NCBI RefSeq assembly: GCF_000747665.1 | Contig: NZ_BBKT01000023.1 | Span: 1 to 64,000 of the forward strand | Direction: 5' to 3' | Length of the DNA: 64,000 nucleotides | Source of the DNA: Thermoanaerobacterium saccharolyticum | Lineage (GTDB): Bacteria > Bacillota > Thermoanaerobacteria > Thermoanaerobacterales > Thermoanaerobacteraceae | Shown here: positions 1 through 9,159 of the stretch, piece by piece | Layout: the number at the start of each line of letters is the position of its first letter | How positions within the stretch are numbered: the first letter of the stretch is position 1 | Notes under the pieces: generated by a model | What the model saw: only the letters and a program-made list of their open reading frames with translations | Databases searched by the model: none | Told to the model about the DNA's origin: nothing | Program-made: the position numbers and the translations under genes

Positions 1-18
1 TCAATGATTTATTATTCT

Positions 19-1380
19 CTATTGCTGATTTAAAAGCTCAATGGCCCTATCAAGCTGTGCATCGTTTTGAAGTGTCAAGCCGTAGAAGTATGAAAGTGCA
101 TCGACAGTGCCTCTATCCATGACACCTGTTACTGGAATTCCTGCGTACTTTTGGAAACTTATAAGTGCATCGTATGTGTCATTGCCAAAGTACCCATTTG
201 GTTCACCTTTGTAGTAGCCTAAAAGGCTTAAATACGACTGCAAAAGCTCTACGTTGTAGCCTGTATCGCCTTTTTTCACATCATTTGTGTATATAAGCTC
301 AGGCAAAGACACTCTGCTGTCCTTCACTTCCACGTCAGGTTTAAGCCCTACGCCATTTATGGAGCGGCCAGATGGAAGCAAATACTTGGCGATTGTAAGC
401 TTCATGCCACTGCCATCAGAAAATGGAAATACCTCCTGCACTGTCCCTTTGCCGTAGGAATTTTCCCCCACAAGGATTCCTGCCTTTGTGTCTTGTATTG
501 CGCCAGCCAGTATTTCCGCAGCAGACGCAGTGTTTCCATTTATGAGAACTGCTATCTTGTACTTAGGATTTTTCAAGTATGAATAGTACGTCTCATTTCC
601 GCTGTTCATAGCCACCGTCACAACAGGGCCTGCCGGCACGAAATAGCCGGCCACATTTACAGCCTCTTGAAGATATCCGCCAGGATTATCCCTTAAATCT
701 ATGACAAGCTTATTTATGCCGTTTTGATCCATGTAGTCAAGAGCCTTCGAAACATTGTCATAAGTGTTTCCATTAAACTCACTTATGCTTATATATCCAA
801 CGCCGTTTATTATCTTGTATGTGACAGGATTTATGCTTATTACATCCCTTACAAGCTTGTACTCAACTGTCTTGCCGTTTGCAAAAAAGTCTATAGTTAC
901 AGTTGTTCCTTTATCACCTTTTATGAGGTTGGTTACGTCTGTGATGTCCATGCCTTTTACGTCTTTACCGTCGACAGACTCTACTATGTACCCGCTTTGT
1001 ATGCCTGCTTTATATGCTGGAGAACCTTTTACAGTAGATACGACTACTATGTCCTGCCCTCTTTCTTCTACTTCCAAGCCCACTCCTGTAAATGTGCCTG
1101 AAGTAGACTCCATGAAAGAATCCATCTCATCTTTTGTAAAATACGTGCTGTACTTATCAAGCGAAGATAGTATGCCTTGTATGGCACCTTGTTCCATCTG
1201 ATCGTACGTGACATCACCTGCATAGTTTTCTTTTATAAACTGCATAAATGAGCCTAAATCATTTAGATAGCTGCTTATGTCGTCTTGTGTGGTTGTTGCA
1301 GCAAAAGTTCCTATAGGTGCAGATAAAACAAGTGTCAATACGATTACAAATGCCATAAAAATCGATAAATGCTTCTTCAT
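19..1380 (-). CDS. S41 family C-terminal processing peptidase with PDZ and peptidoglycan-binding domains
   Basis: Secreted serine protease of the CtpA/CtpB type, 453 residues. An N-terminal signal peptide (hydrophobic stretch at about residues 8-22, likely cleavage after TFA) is followed by a PDZ domain (about 95-170, FTGVGLEVEE onwards) and the S41 catalytic core. The core has TASAAE with the likely nucleophilic Ser near residue 290 and YGKGTVQ carrying the catalytic Lys. The last 70 residues form a PG_binding_1 domain (LLQSYLSLLGYY...GYFGNDTYDALISFQ), which should hold the enzyme in the cell wall. The ATG has a strong AAGGAGG site 8 bases upstream, and a TATAAT at 1412-1417 (minus strand) may be its -10 box. 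It lies downstream of the thr operon but is separated by a terminator. In spore formers such proteases often act in sporulation signalling; that role is inference. Confidence 0.93.
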   Translation of the reverse strand: MKKHLSIFMAFVIVLTLVLSAPIGTFAATTTQDDISSYLNDLGSFMQFIKENYAGDVTYDQMEQGAIQGILSSLDKYSTYFTKDEMDSFMESTSGTFTGVGLEVEERGQDIVVVSTVKGSPAYKAGIQSGYIVESVDGKDVKGMDITDVTNLIKGDKGTTVTIDFFANGKTVEYKLVRDVISINPVTYKIINGVGYISISEFNGNTYDNVSKALDYMDQNGINKLVIDLRDNPGGYLQEAVNVAGYFVPAGPVVTVAMNSGNETYYSYLKNPKYKIAVLINGNTASAAEILAGAIQDTKAGILVGENSYGKGTVQEVFPFSDGSGMKLTIAKYLLPSGRSINGVGLKPDVEVKDSRVSLPELIYTNDVKKGDTGYNVELLQSYLSLLGYYKGEPNGYFGNDTYDALISFQKYAGIPVTGVMDRGTVDALSYFYGLTLQNDAQLDRAIELLNQQ

Positions 1381-1445
1381 AAGATAGCCTCCTTAAGAAT
1401 AATTTACCTTAATTATATCACAAAATTTTTGCTGAATTACACAAA

Positions 1446-1471
1446 ATAAAGGCCTAATATTAGACCTTTAT
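1446..1471 (-). terminator. Terminator of the threonine operon
   Basis: On the minus strand AAAGG and CCTTT arms enclose a CTAATATTAG palindrome and are followed by TTATTTTG. The hairpin overlaps the thrB stop codon and separates the thr operon from the S41 protease gene. Confidence 0.6.
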
Positions 1472-2373
1472 ATGATTGTAGCGCCGTCATTGTCGCACTT
1501 TAACTTATAAACGCTACACTCTATGTTTCTATCTTTGTACACTTTCTTTATGGCTTCCTCCACATGACTTAAGGCGTTTTTATCGACCATAGCCATCATG
1601 GTAGGTCCTGCACCGCTTAAAAATGCAGCATATGCCCCTTTATCCAACGCTTCCTCTATCACATAGTACATCTCTTTAATGAACTCTTTCCTGTACACCT
1701 GATGAAGCATATCCTGCGAAGCATATTTAAGCAAATCATATCTGCCTGAAAATATGGACGCCGTAAAAAGGGATGATCTTCCTACGTTAAATACTGCGCT
1801 TCTAAATTCGATGATAGACGGCAACACGCCTCTTGCCTTTGAAGTCAAAAGCTCTCTTTTAGGGTAAAAGGCCAAAAACGCAATATTATCGTCCAACTCT
1901 TTTTTTACAAAATAAGTCTTTTTCCCATCAAAAGTAGCCACATTGAAGCCGCCGTTTAAAGCAGGCGATACATTGTCAGCATGGCCTTCCATCGATGAGG
2001 CTATATCTAATATTTCATGCCGGCTTAAAGGACTTCCGATTAAGGCATTTGCGGCTACAAGACCGCCTACTATAGCCGCTGCACTGCTTCCCAAACCACT
2101 TCCCGTCGGAATGCCATTTTTAGACTTTATGTAAAGCCCATCTACAGAAATATTGGCTTTGTCAAAAATTTTCTTGGCTGCTTTGTAAATCAAATTTTCT
2201 TCGTTCCGCTCTATATTTAAAATGCCTTCCCCTTCAACATCAATTTCAAGTTTATGGCCTTTTATCTCCATGTAGATTTCATTGTAAAGATTTAGCGCAA
2301 TACCCAGGCAATCAAACCCAGGACCTAAGTTAGCTGTAGATGCAGGCACCCTCACGCAGACAGACTTAACCAT
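1468..2373 (-). CDS. thrB: Homoserine kinase
   Basis: Cytoplasmic GHMP-family kinase that phosphorylates L-homoserine to O-phosphohomoserine, the fourth step of threonine synthesis from aspartate. The N-terminus has [15 protein letters not shown], the ATP-binding loop is [12 protein letters not shown] near residue 90, and a C-terminal glycine-rich SGAGPTMMA motif is present. Length (301 aa) fits the family. I chose the ATG at 2373, which has AGAAGG eight bases upstream, rather than a GTG three codons earlier. The start overlaps the thrC stop by 8 bases, so translation is probably coupled. It is the last gene of the hom-thrC-thrB operon. Confidence 0.95.
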   Translation of the reverse strand: MVKSVCVRVPASTANLGPGFDCLGIALNLYNEIYMEIKGHKLEIDVEGEGILNIERNEENLIYKAAKKIFDKANISVDGLYIKSKNGIPTGSGLGSSAAAIVGGLVAANALIGSPLSRHEILDIASSMEGHADNVSPALNGGFNVATFDGKKTYFVKKELDDNIAFLAFYPKRELLTSKARGVLPSIIEFRSAVFNVGRSSLFTASIFSGRYDLLKYASQDMLHQVYRKEFIKEMYYVIEEALDKGAYAAFLSGAGPTMMAMVDKNALSHVEEAIKKVYKDRNIECSVYKLKCDNDGATII

Positions 2374-3424
2374 ATATTGCACCTTCTAATGATTTTAAGT
2401 CAGCATCCACAGTCTTTACGCCTTTCCCGCCTAAGTTTATGGCTGTATCAGGATCTTTAAGCCCGTTTCCTGTCAAGACGCAGACGACTGTATCTCCCTC
2501 TTTGAAAAGACCCTCTCTGTACTTCTTTATGACGCCTGCAATAGAAGCACATGAGGCAGGCTCTGCAAAAATTCCTTCCCTCTTGGCAAGATATGAGTAC
2601 GCCTCTAATATCTCATCGTCCGTCACCTTGTCTATAAGGCCACCTGATTCGTCCCTTGCAGCGACAGCTTTCTGCCAACTGGCTGGATTGCCGATTCTTA
2701 TGGCTGTGGCTATCGTCTCAGGATGCTCAAATACCCTGTTTTCTACGATAGGTGCTGCGCCTGCCGCCTGAAATCCTATCATCTTAGGCAGACTATCGAT
2801 CATGCCATTGCGGTAATACTCTTTAAAGCCCATCCAATACGCCGTAATATTTCCTGCATTGCCAACAGGAAGTGCCAGATAATCAGGAGCCTTCTTAAGC
2901 GTATCGCATATTTCAAACGATGATGACTTCTGCCCTTCCAACCTGTACGGGTTTATGGAATTTACTACGGTTATAGGGTGCTTTTTAGATATCTCCCTGA
3001 CGAGGTTTAATGCGTCATCAAAATTGCCGTTTATGGCGACGACTTCTGCACCATAAGCTATCGCCTGAGCCAGTTTGCCTAATGCTATCTTTCCACCTGG
3101 AATCAGGACTACGCATTTAAGTCCGGCTTTTGCCGCATAAGCAGCCGCCGACGCAGATGTGTTGCCTGTTGATGCACACACGACAGCCTGTGAGCCTTCC
3201 TGCTTCGCCATGGACACAGCTACCGTCATGCCTCTGTCTTTAAAAGAGCCTGTGGGATTTAGACCTTCATACTTTAAGTAGATCTTTAGCCCCGGAAAAT
3301 CCTTCTCGATGTTTTCAGCTTCTATAAGGGGTGTATTTCCTTCTTTTAACGTGATTATGTTCTCATCGTCTATTTTAGGCATGTAGCTTCTGTACGACTT
3401 TATTATTCCATCCCATTCCATCAT
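2366..3424 (-). CDS. thrC: Threonine synthase
   Basis: PLP-dependent fold-type II enzyme converting O-phosphohomoserine to L-threonine. The PLP lysine lies in [11 protein letters not shown] near residue 62, and the phosphate-binding region [10 protein letters not shown] near residue 190 is intact. The 352-aa length is typical of the compact bacterial form. The ATG overlaps the hom stop as ATGA and is preceded by a G-rich Shine-Dalgarno; a second ATG three bases on is an alternative start. Middle gene of the threonine operon. Confidence 0.96.
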   Translation of the reverse strand: MMEWDGIIKSYRSYMPKIDDENIITLKEGNTPLIEAENIEKDFPGLKIYLKYEGLNPTGSFKDRGMTVAVSMAKQEGSQAVVCASTGNTSASAAAYAAKAGLKCVVLIPGGKIALGKLAQAIAYGAEVVAINGNFDDALNLVREISKKHPITVVNSINPYRLEGQKSSSFEICDTLKKAPDYLALPVGNAGNITAYWMGFKEYYRNGMIDSLPKMIGFQAAGAAPIVENRVFEHPETIATAIRIGNPASWQKAVAARDESGGLIDKVTDDEILEAYSYLAKREGIFAEPASCASIAGVIKKYREGLFKEGDTVVCVLTGNGLKDPDTAINLGGKGVKTVDADLKSLEGAIYG

Positions 3425-4680
3425 TCTTCCCCCTCTACTCTTATTACGCTGGCGACTCTGTCAACCTCTTTTAGCCTTTCTATCTCATCCAATGCACTAA
3501 ACAGATTCTTTGTCAAGGCATTGTGGGTTATAAGGACTATCTCAGCATATTCTCCCAATACCTCTTTTTGAACGACAGACACTAAGCTTATGCCTTCCTG
3601 CCCTAAAACTCCTGTGACTTTGCTCATGACGCCGGGTTTATCAAGTGCTATGATCCTTATATAGTATTTGGATACAGTATCCACGATGTCTTTCATCACT
3701 GCATCATCATATCCGTTTTGAGTAGGTATGTGATTTGCTACATCGATGACATCCGCTACAACTGCACTGGCTGTAGGCATCATGCCAGCACCTTGGCCGT
3801 AGAACATAAGCCTTCCCACTGCATTACCTTCCACCAAGATAGCGTTGTATACGCCGTTTACACCATTTAGGGGATTTTTCTTTGATATCATGACAGGATG
3901 TACCCATGCTTCCAACTTTTCATCTTCGTCAAGCCTGCCAAAAGCTATAAGTTTAATGGTAAAGCCCAATTCATCGGCATACTTTATATCTTCTTTTGAT
4001 ATTGTCCTGATGCCTTTTGTGTATATATTATCTGGCATAACGTACTTGTTAAATGAAAGTGCACACAGTATAGCCAACTTCCTTGCAGCATCAAATCCAT
4101 CCACATCGTCTGTAGGGTCCAGCTCCGCATATCCTTTCTGCTGCGCCTCTTTCAATACGCCTTCAAAGCTTAGCCCTCTCGACTTCATCTCTGTCAGTAT
4201 ATAGTTGGTGGTTCCATTCAAGATCCCCTTTATCTCGTGTATCTTGTTTGCGGCAAGACAGCTTTTCAAAGGCCTTATGATAGGTATGCCTCCGCCTACT
4301 GACGCCTCGTAAAGGAGATTTACGTTGTTTTCACTTGCCAGCTTTATAAGCTCTTTGCCATGCTTTGCAATGACTTCTTTATTGGCTGTAACGACGTTCT
4401 TGCCCTTTAATATAGCCTCTTTCATGTACTCCAGTGCTGGGTGCTCCTTCCCCATCACCTCCACTACCACATCTATATCTGGATCGTCCAAGATGTCGTA
4501 AGGATTTATGGTTATTTTGCCTTGTGCCTCTTTGATCCTTTTTTTCTCTGGATCTTTCACAAGTATCTTTTTAATCTCGATTTTCTGGCCAATCTTCTTC
4601 TCAATGGCATCCCCATTTTCTTCTATCAGGTGAACAACACCTGATCCAACAGTTCCAAGCCCCATTAAACCTATCTTCAC
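3421..4680 (-). CDS. hom: Homoserine dehydrogenase
   Basis: NAD(P)H-dependent reduction of aspartate semialdehyde to homoserine, the branch point to threonine and methionine. Rossmann motif [12 protein letters not shown] is at the N-terminus, the catalytic homoserine DH domain contains [15 protein letters not shown] and [11 protein letters not shown], and a C-terminal ACT domain (about residues 345-415, [17 protein letters not shown]) should give allosteric feedback by threonine. Start codon is GTG with AGGAAGGA about 8 bases upstream. It is downstream of the ACT-domain gene and overlaps thrC by 4 bases. Confidence 0.96.
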   Translation of the reverse strand: MKIGLMGLGTVGSGVVHLIEENGDAIEKKIGQKIEIKKILVKDPEKKRIKEAQGKITINPYDILDDPDIDVVVEVMGKEHPALEYMKEAILKGKNVVTANKEVIAKHGKELIKLASENNVNLLYEASVGGGIPIIRPLKSCLAANKIHEIKGILNGTTNYILTEMKSRGLSFEGVLKEAQQKGYAELDPTDDVDGFDAARKLAILCALSFNKYVMPDNIYTKGIRTISKEDIKYADELGFTIKLIAFGRLDEDEKLEAWVHPVMISKKNPLNGVNGVYNAILVEGNAVGRLMFYGQGAGMMPTASAVVADVIDVANHIPTQNGYDDAVMKDIVDTVSKYYIRIIALDKPGVMSKVTGVLGQEGISLVSVVQKEVLGEYAEIVLITHNALTKNLFSALDEIERLKEVDRVASVIRVEGEE

Positions 4681-4710
4681 AGCAAATTCCTTCCTCTCTA
4701 AAATAATATT

Positions 4711-5151
4711 TTATTCACCAAGAATCTCTACTTTTCTGACACCGTGCTCTTCTTCTATTTTCTCTATGAGCTCCTCGATGCCTTTTACCATGTACTGAGT
4801 ATCTATGGATATAGAGACACTTGCAACGCCAAGGGACGGCATACTTTGGTTTATAGTTATGACATTGCCCTTCATCATGGCGATTACATCCAATATTGAC
4901 GACAGTATCCCCGGCATGTGCTCCAATAAAAGGGACAGCGTCACTATCTTCCCTTTAGAAAATTTAGAATAAGGGAAAATATAGTTTTTGTACTTATAAA
5001 ATGCACTTCTGGATAAGCCGGCTTTTTTCACTGCCTCGTTTATGGTCTTAGCCTGACCTGTCTCCAAAAGCTCTTTCGCCAAGATGGTCTTTTTCAGTGC
5101 TTCAGACAGCACTTCTTCCCTTATGATGTAAAATTTGCTTTCTTCCTGCAA
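4711..5151 (-). CDS. pheB: ACT domain protein of the PheB/UPF0735 type
   Basis: About 146 residues. The N-terminal half ([39 protein letters not shown]) matches the helix-turn-helix-like region of UPF0735 proteins. The C-terminal half is an ACT domain ([20 protein letters not shown]...ITINQS) of the amino-acid-sensing kind. The protein is annotated PheB in Bacillus but its biochemical role is not established. I prefer a TTG start at 5151, just after GAAAGGGGGCGG, over the TTG six codons upstream. As first gene of the threonine operon it may help regulate the pathway (inference). Confidence 0.85.
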   Translation of the reverse strand: MQEESKFYIIREEVLSEALKKTILAKELLETGQAKTINEAVKKAGLSRSAFYKYKNYIFPYSKFSKGKIVTLSLLLEHMPGILSSILDVIAMMKGNVITINQSMPSLGVASVSISIDTQYMVKGIEELIEKIEEEHGVRKVEILGE

Positions 5152-5211
5152 GGTTCCGCCCCCTTTCAATTATGTATCTATATGGTGCACATATATCCGT
5201 ATATTGTGAAC

Positions 5212-5240
5212 ATTTTATCACAGCTTTTTAAAAAAATCAA
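5212..5240 (-). promoter_or_regulatory. SigA-type promoter of the ACT-hom-thrC-thrB operon
   Basis: On the minus strand a TTGATT -35 box and a TAAAAT -10 box are separated by exactly 17 bases, about 60 bases ahead of the first gene. No T-box or threonine attenuator was recognised between promoter and start. Confidence 0.6.
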
Positions 5241-5352
5241 GTGCAAATTATCTTTTGGACATAAATGTGCCTTAAAAAATTTATAATTTTGTAACGAATT
5301 AGCATTTAATTTGTTATATAATATAAGTAAATGTTTTAAAGGGGAGATGAAG

Positions 5353-6270
5353 TTGAAAAAATTTTTGATTTTTGTGTGTATTGCCTTGACGATGTTTTTG
5401 ACTGCTTGTTCTGGCGGCCAATTTAATGTTTATAATGATGATACGAAGTTTTTGCTTAAATACGGCTTTAGCCCCGAGAAAGAGTCTCCTTACTTTGATG
5501 TGACGATACCATCAGATTGGAAGATCCAAAGCACATCTATGCCTATTGGACTTTATTGGACTGAAGTAAATTTCTTGTCGAGAGACATCGGGTATAATAT
5601 AGAAAAGTACAAAGGCAAGACAGTAAAAGCTGTGATTTACAGGTTGAATGAAAAACTTCCTGGACAGGGTGAAAGCAGCAAGTACACATACCCTGTCAAT
5701 GCAGTCATCTTAAGGGACGGTGAAAATATAATAGGTGCATGGCTTGAATTCAACGCGTCAACGCCTCTTTCGCTTAAGAAAAATTACATCGAAACGCTTA
5801 CAGAAAGACCATGGATAGACTGGGTCGCATCCCATGGTTTCTTGAAAGAGTTATCATCACCGGCAGTAGACAAGCTTACACCTGAAGAGCTAATATACGC
5901 TTATTTCAACGGGATAAACAAAGGTGACAAAGGTTTAATATATTCAACTTTATCTATAGACGTGCTGCACGATATGCTTTACGTCAATAGGCCTGCAGGC
6001 GTCCTTTACAATACAGATTTTGAGTCAAACAGCATGGAGCTAAATACAAAATCTGCAACTGTATTAAGTATAGATGAAAACACAAGCTACGTGCCTGTAA
6101 AGAATAGAAACATCTATGAAAGCAAAGAGTATAAAGTGACAGTAAACATTGCGTTAAAAAGTGAAGATAATGTTTCTATAAGAAGCGGAAGAAACACATT
6201 CTTCTTCATAATATCAAAGTCAACAAAAGACTCACCTTGGAAGATAGAGTCAATAGGAACAGGGCCATAA
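5353..6270 (+). CDS. Lipoprotein of unknown function
   Basis: Exported lipoprotein of about 305 residues. The N-terminus has two Lys, a hydrophobic core and the lipobox LTAC followed by SGG, so it should be lipidated and anchored outside the membrane. The C-terminal part (PEELIYAYFNGINKGDKG..., ending SPWKIESIG) resembles small DUF4829-like domains; I am not certain of the family. The TTG at 5353 fits the ribosome site AAAGGGGAG; an ATG at 5347 lies too close and the upstream ATG at 5311 sits inside a TATAAT motif (5317-5322), the probable -10 box. Single gene, convergent with walJ. Confidence 0.75.
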   Translation: MKKFLIFVCIALTMFLTACSGGQFNVYNDDTKFLLKYGFSPEKESPYFDVTIPSDWKIQSTSMPIGLYWTEVNFLSRDIGYNIEKYKGKTVKAVIYRLNEKLPGQGESSKYTYPVNAVILRDGENIIGAWLEFNASTPLSLKKNYIETLTERPWIDWVASHGFLKELSSPAVDKLTPEELIYAYFNGINKGDKGLIYSTLSIDVLHDMLYVNRPAGVLYNTDFESNSMELNTKSATVLSIDENTSYVPVKNRNIYESKEYKVTVNIALKSEDNVSIRSGRNTFFFIISKSTKDSPWKIESIGTGP

Positions 6271-6280
6271 GGCCCTTTTA
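6262..6280 (+). terminator. Short GC-rich terminator at the lipoprotein stop codon
   Basis: GGGCC-ATAA-GGCCC followed by TTTTATATTT. The loop holds the TAA stop codon, and the tail runs into the end of the convergent walJ gene. Confidence 0.7.
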
Positions 6281-7057
6281 TATTTCCACAATATCGCTTT
6301 CTTCATACCTCAAAGCCATATTTATCTCGTAGTCTATTCCTTCTTCTCTAAGCGCGTCTATAACCGTCTTGTACGCTATCTCCGGTTTGTTGTTGTTTTG
6401 GCTTAGGTGTCCTAAATAGATTTTGCCTACCGCTTTAAGCTTTATAAACTTCTTTATGGCCTCTGCCGCATCTTTATTGGAAAGATGTCCATGGGGCGAA
6501 AGTATCCTTTTCTTTAAAGGCCATGGGTACGTGCCGTTTATCAGCATGTCCACGTCGTGGTTGGACTCTAACAGCACTACGTCGGAATCCATTATGTTCG
6601 CAGCAACACCTCTACTTATATAGCCTAAGTCCGTAGCGATTGTGGCTTTATTCTGACCGCAAAAAAACGAGAAGCCTACAGGCTCTGACGCATCGTGAGA
6701 CTTTTTAAATGGCCGTATCTTTACATCACCCAATGTGAAGTCTTCACCTGTCTTGAAAAATCGCTTGTTGTGAGGCTCAATTTCCCCTATGAGGCCTTCC
6801 ATAGAAACCCATGTTGCCTCATTGGCATATATGGGAATATCGTACCTTCTGGACAATATGCCTGCGCCTTTTATGTGGTCGTTGTGCTCATGCGTTATCA
6901 AAATCGCTGCGATATCATGCGGATCTACATCTATGTTTAAAAGGCTTTTTTCTATGGTGCTGCCGCTTAAGCCTGCATCCACAAGTATATGTACATCTTT
7001 ATATCCTATATATGCAGCATTTCCGCTGCTTCCAGATCTAAGTGAACAAAACCTCAT
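6278..7057 (-). CDS. walJ: MBL-fold metallohydrolase WalJ (YycJ)
   Basis: Beta-lactamase-fold hydrolase of the YycJ/WalJ family, linked in Firmicutes to the WalRK cell-wall pathway and to DNA end processing. It opens with the family signature MRFCSLRSGSSGNAAYIG, has the metal-binding HEHNDHIKGAG motif near residue 60, DLG further on (SRGVA context), SNHD, and GHLS, and ends as expected for about 260 residues. A TTG start 11 codons earlier lies beside a G-rich site, but the conserved N-terminus favours the ATG at 7057. No walRK genes are adjacent. Confidence 0.88.
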   Translation of the reverse strand: MRFCSLRSGSSGNAAYIGYKDVHILVDAGLSGSTIEKSLLNIDVDPHDIAAILITHEHNDHIKGAGILSRRYDIPIYANEATWVSMEGLIGEIEPHNKRFFKTGEDFTLGDVKIRPFKKSHDASEPVGFSFFCGQNKATIATDLGYISRGVAANIMDSDVVLLESNHDVDMLINGTYPWPLKKRILSPHGHLSNKDAAEAIKKFIKLKAVGKIYLGHLSQNNNKPEIAYKTVIDALREEGIDYEINMALRYEESDIVEI

Positions 7058-7169
7058 AAAATACCCAAAAGCGGGGCTACCCCCTTCCAAATTTCATAAG
7101 TCCTCTAATATTATATAACAATCAAAACCCTTTTTCTATGGCAATTTGCAGAAAGTCTGTTTTCAAGAC

Positions 7170-7305
7170 TTATCAACATATAAAATGTGAGCAACTTTTT
7201 TCAAATGACCCTTATAGTCGTTTTTTGTCTAAAAATAGTACATTTTAAATGAGACTTTTTAACACAGGACTTATCCACATATGCACATTTACATGTGGAT
7301 AAGTC
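7170..7305. promoter_or_regulatory. DnaA-box-like sites, including a perfect inverted pair
   Basis: TTATCCACA at 7271-7279 faces TGTGGATAA at 7294-7302, inside a 13-bp inverted repeat (7268-7280 and 7293-7305). A further TTATCAACA lies at 7170-7178. Both copies of the pair match the DnaA-box consensus exactly. dnaA and dnaN are not in the window, so this is unlikely to be the main origin; a DnaA titration or regulatory site between walJ and korA is more likely. The 13-bp hairpin could also simply be a repressor operator. Confidence 0.5.
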
Positions 7306-7384
7306 ATAGAATAGTCACAGGCGAATTGTCTTAGCCATTTTCATCTGTAAAATGTATTTATTTAAAGATAATATTCCATTTTTA

Positions 7385-7413
7385 TTGATAATGATTATCG
7401 GTAGTGGTATAAT
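7385..7413 (+). promoter_or_regulatory. Strong promoter with overlapping Fur-like box ahead of korAB
   Basis: TTGATA at 7385-7390, a 17-base spacer and TATAAT at 7408-7413. The 15-mer TGATAATGATTATCG at 7386-7400 matches the 7-1-7 Fur consensus at 14 of 15 positions and covers the -35 box, so an iron-loaded Fur-type repressor would block RNA polymerase. The korA start lies 37 bases after the -10 box with AAGGGGG upstream of it. Confidence 0.7.
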
Positions 7414-7450
7414 TGAATTACAAGATATTGTAAATAAGGGGGACTAATGT

Positions 7451-9139
7451 ATGGACTACAACGTATTAATCGGAGGTGCCGCAGGTCAGGGTATAGACAC
7501 CTTGTCGTACATAATCGAAAAAACCTTGAAAAGATGCGGATTGTACGTATTTTCCATGAAAGATTATATGTCACGTGTAAGAGGCGGTCACAATTTCATT
7601 CAAGTCAGATTCGGCGACAAACCGATTTATTCACATGATGAGAAATTCAATGCCATAATCGCTCTCGATGAAGACACTGTAAATTTGCACGCTAAAAGTT
7701 TGAAAACTTCCGGAAAACTCATTTTAGACAAATCTATTTCAGATAACAGCGCATACCTTTCATTTGATTTTAAAGCAGTTGCAAAAGAGTGCGGAAATCC
7801 CCGCGTTGCAGGAACTGCTGCCGTAGGCGTGCTGCTTAAACTGTTTGGCATTCCATTGGATGTATCTCACACAGTATTAGATGATGAATTCAAAGGCGAT
7901 GTGCTTAATGCGAATATAAAGGCTATCGACACTGGCTACAACATGGCAAAGCAGATTTTCAACGTGACACTTGGGAAAAAGGATGACAACATCTACATAA
8001 GCGGCAATGAAGCTATCGCATTGGGAGCTATCGCTGCAGGAGTAAAGTTTTACTCAGGCTATCCTATGACGCCATCCACAAGCGTCATGACCTACATCGC
8101 CAAAAAATCTCATGATGCAGGAATAGTGGTCGAGCAAGTAGAAGATGAGATATCCGCCATAAACATGGCGTTGGGAGCATCCTACGCAGGAGTAAGAGCC
8201 ATGACAGGAAGCTCAGGCGGAGGATTTGCACTGATGGTGGAAGGCATAAGCTTAGCAGGAATAACAGAAATCCCTATCGTCATAACAGAGGTTCAAAGGC
8301 CGGGCCCTGCCACAGGTTTTCCGACAAGGACGGAGCAAGGGGATTTAAGGTTCATAATTCATTCAGGCCATGGGGAGTTTCCAAAGATGGTGATATCTTT
8401 AAGAAGCCCTGAAGATGCCTTTTATCAGACTGCAAGGGCATTTAACATAGCAGACAAGTACCAGATACCTGTCATACTTGTAAGCGACCAATATCTGGCA
8501 GACTCTGGTGTGACTGTAAAACCTTTTGATTTCACTAAGGTGACAATAGAAAGACATATATCAGGCAATGAAGCATTGGAAAATGGCGTGTATAAGCGGT
8601 ATAAACTGACGGAAAGCGGCATATCGCCAAGGATAATCCCAGGCAAAGTGGAGGGCGCTACAGTCCTTATAGATAGCGATGAGCACGATGAATTCGGCCA
8701 CATCACAGAATCGCAGGATGTAAGGGTAAAGATGGTAAATAAAAGGATGAAAAAATTTAAGCTGTTAAAGGAAGAAATTCAAGAGCCTCTATTCATTGGC
8801 GCTGAAAATCCGGATGTACTTATAACCTGCTGGGGCTCAACGTACGGCCCTGTAAAAGAGGCTGTAGACATGCTTTTAAAGGACGGAATGTCAATAGGAG
8901 CATTGTCATTCGGCGATATATGGCCATTTCCTACAAAGCTTATAAAAAAATACGGAAAATTTGCAAAGATGATAATAGATGTTGAGCAAAATGCCACAGC
9001 GCAGCTTGACAGCCTTATGAGAGAAAACGCCCTTATAAAGGCAGATGAGCACATACTTAAATACGACGGCCGCATGATGAGCTCAAGGTACATCTACGAA
9101 AGAGTAAGAGAAATGACAAAAGCGTCAAGCTTGTATTAA
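7451..9139 (+). CDS. korA: 2-oxoacid:ferredoxin oxidoreductase, fused gamma-alpha subunit
   Basis: Large subunit (562 aa) of a two-subunit 2-oxoacid:ferredoxin oxidoreductase, which oxidatively decarboxylates a 2-oxoacid to the acyl-CoA and reduces ferredoxin. Residues 1-175 form the gamma domain (VLIGGAAGQGIDTL at the start). From about 185 comes the alpha domain (GNEAIALGAIAAGVKFYSGYPMTPSTSVM), with PTRTEQGDL and the C-terminal transketolase-like region (DVLITCWGSTYGPVKEAVD). The KorA type acts mostly on 2-oxoglutarate, but branched-chain or other 2-oxoacids cannot be excluded. korB follows after 20 bases. Iron control of this Fe-S enzyme through the Fur-like box is plausible. Confidence 0.93.
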   Translation: MDYNVLIGGAAGQGIDTLSYIIEKTLKRCGLYVFSMKDYMSRVRGGHNFIQVRFGDKPIYSHDEKFNAIIALDEDTVNLHAKSLKTSGKLILDKSISDNSAYLSFDFKAVAKECGNPRVAGTAAVGVLLKLFGIPLDVSHTVLDDEFKGDVLNANIKAIDTGYNMAKQIFNVTLGKKDDNIYISGNEAIALGAIAAGVKFYSGYPMTPSTSVMTYIAKKSHDAGIVVEQVEDEISAINMALGASYAGVRAMTGSSGGGFALMVEGISLAGITEIPIVITEVQRPGPATGFPTRTEQGDLRFIIHSGHGEFPKMVISLRSPEDAFYQTARAFNIADKYQIPVILVSDQYLADSGVTVKPFDFTKVTIERHISGNEALENGVYKRYKLTESGISPRIIPGKVEGATVLIDSDEHDEFGHITESQDVRVKMVNKRMKKFKLLKEEIQEPLFIGAENPDVLITCWGSTYGPVKEAVDMLLKDGMSIGALSFGDIWPFPTKLIKKYGKFAKMIIDVEQNATAQLDSLMRENALIKADEHILKYDGRMMSSRYIYERVREMTKASSLY

Positions 9140-9159
9140 ATTGAGAAAGGGATGATTTT

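Noticed and set aside
724..1201. Plus-strand open frames opposite the S41 protease
   Set aside because: Shadow frames with no ribosome site or recognisable domain; the minus-strand gene is certain.
5152..5310. Threonine riboswitch, T-box or attenuator upstream of the hom operon
   Set aside because: The leader from the promoter to the first gene is only about 55 bases and shows no specifier, antiterminator or leader peptide.
7170..7305. Chromosomal replication origin
   Set aside because: Only three DnaA-box-like sites, no dnaA, dnaN or AT-rich unwinding element of the usual kind; kept only as DnaA-box-like sites.
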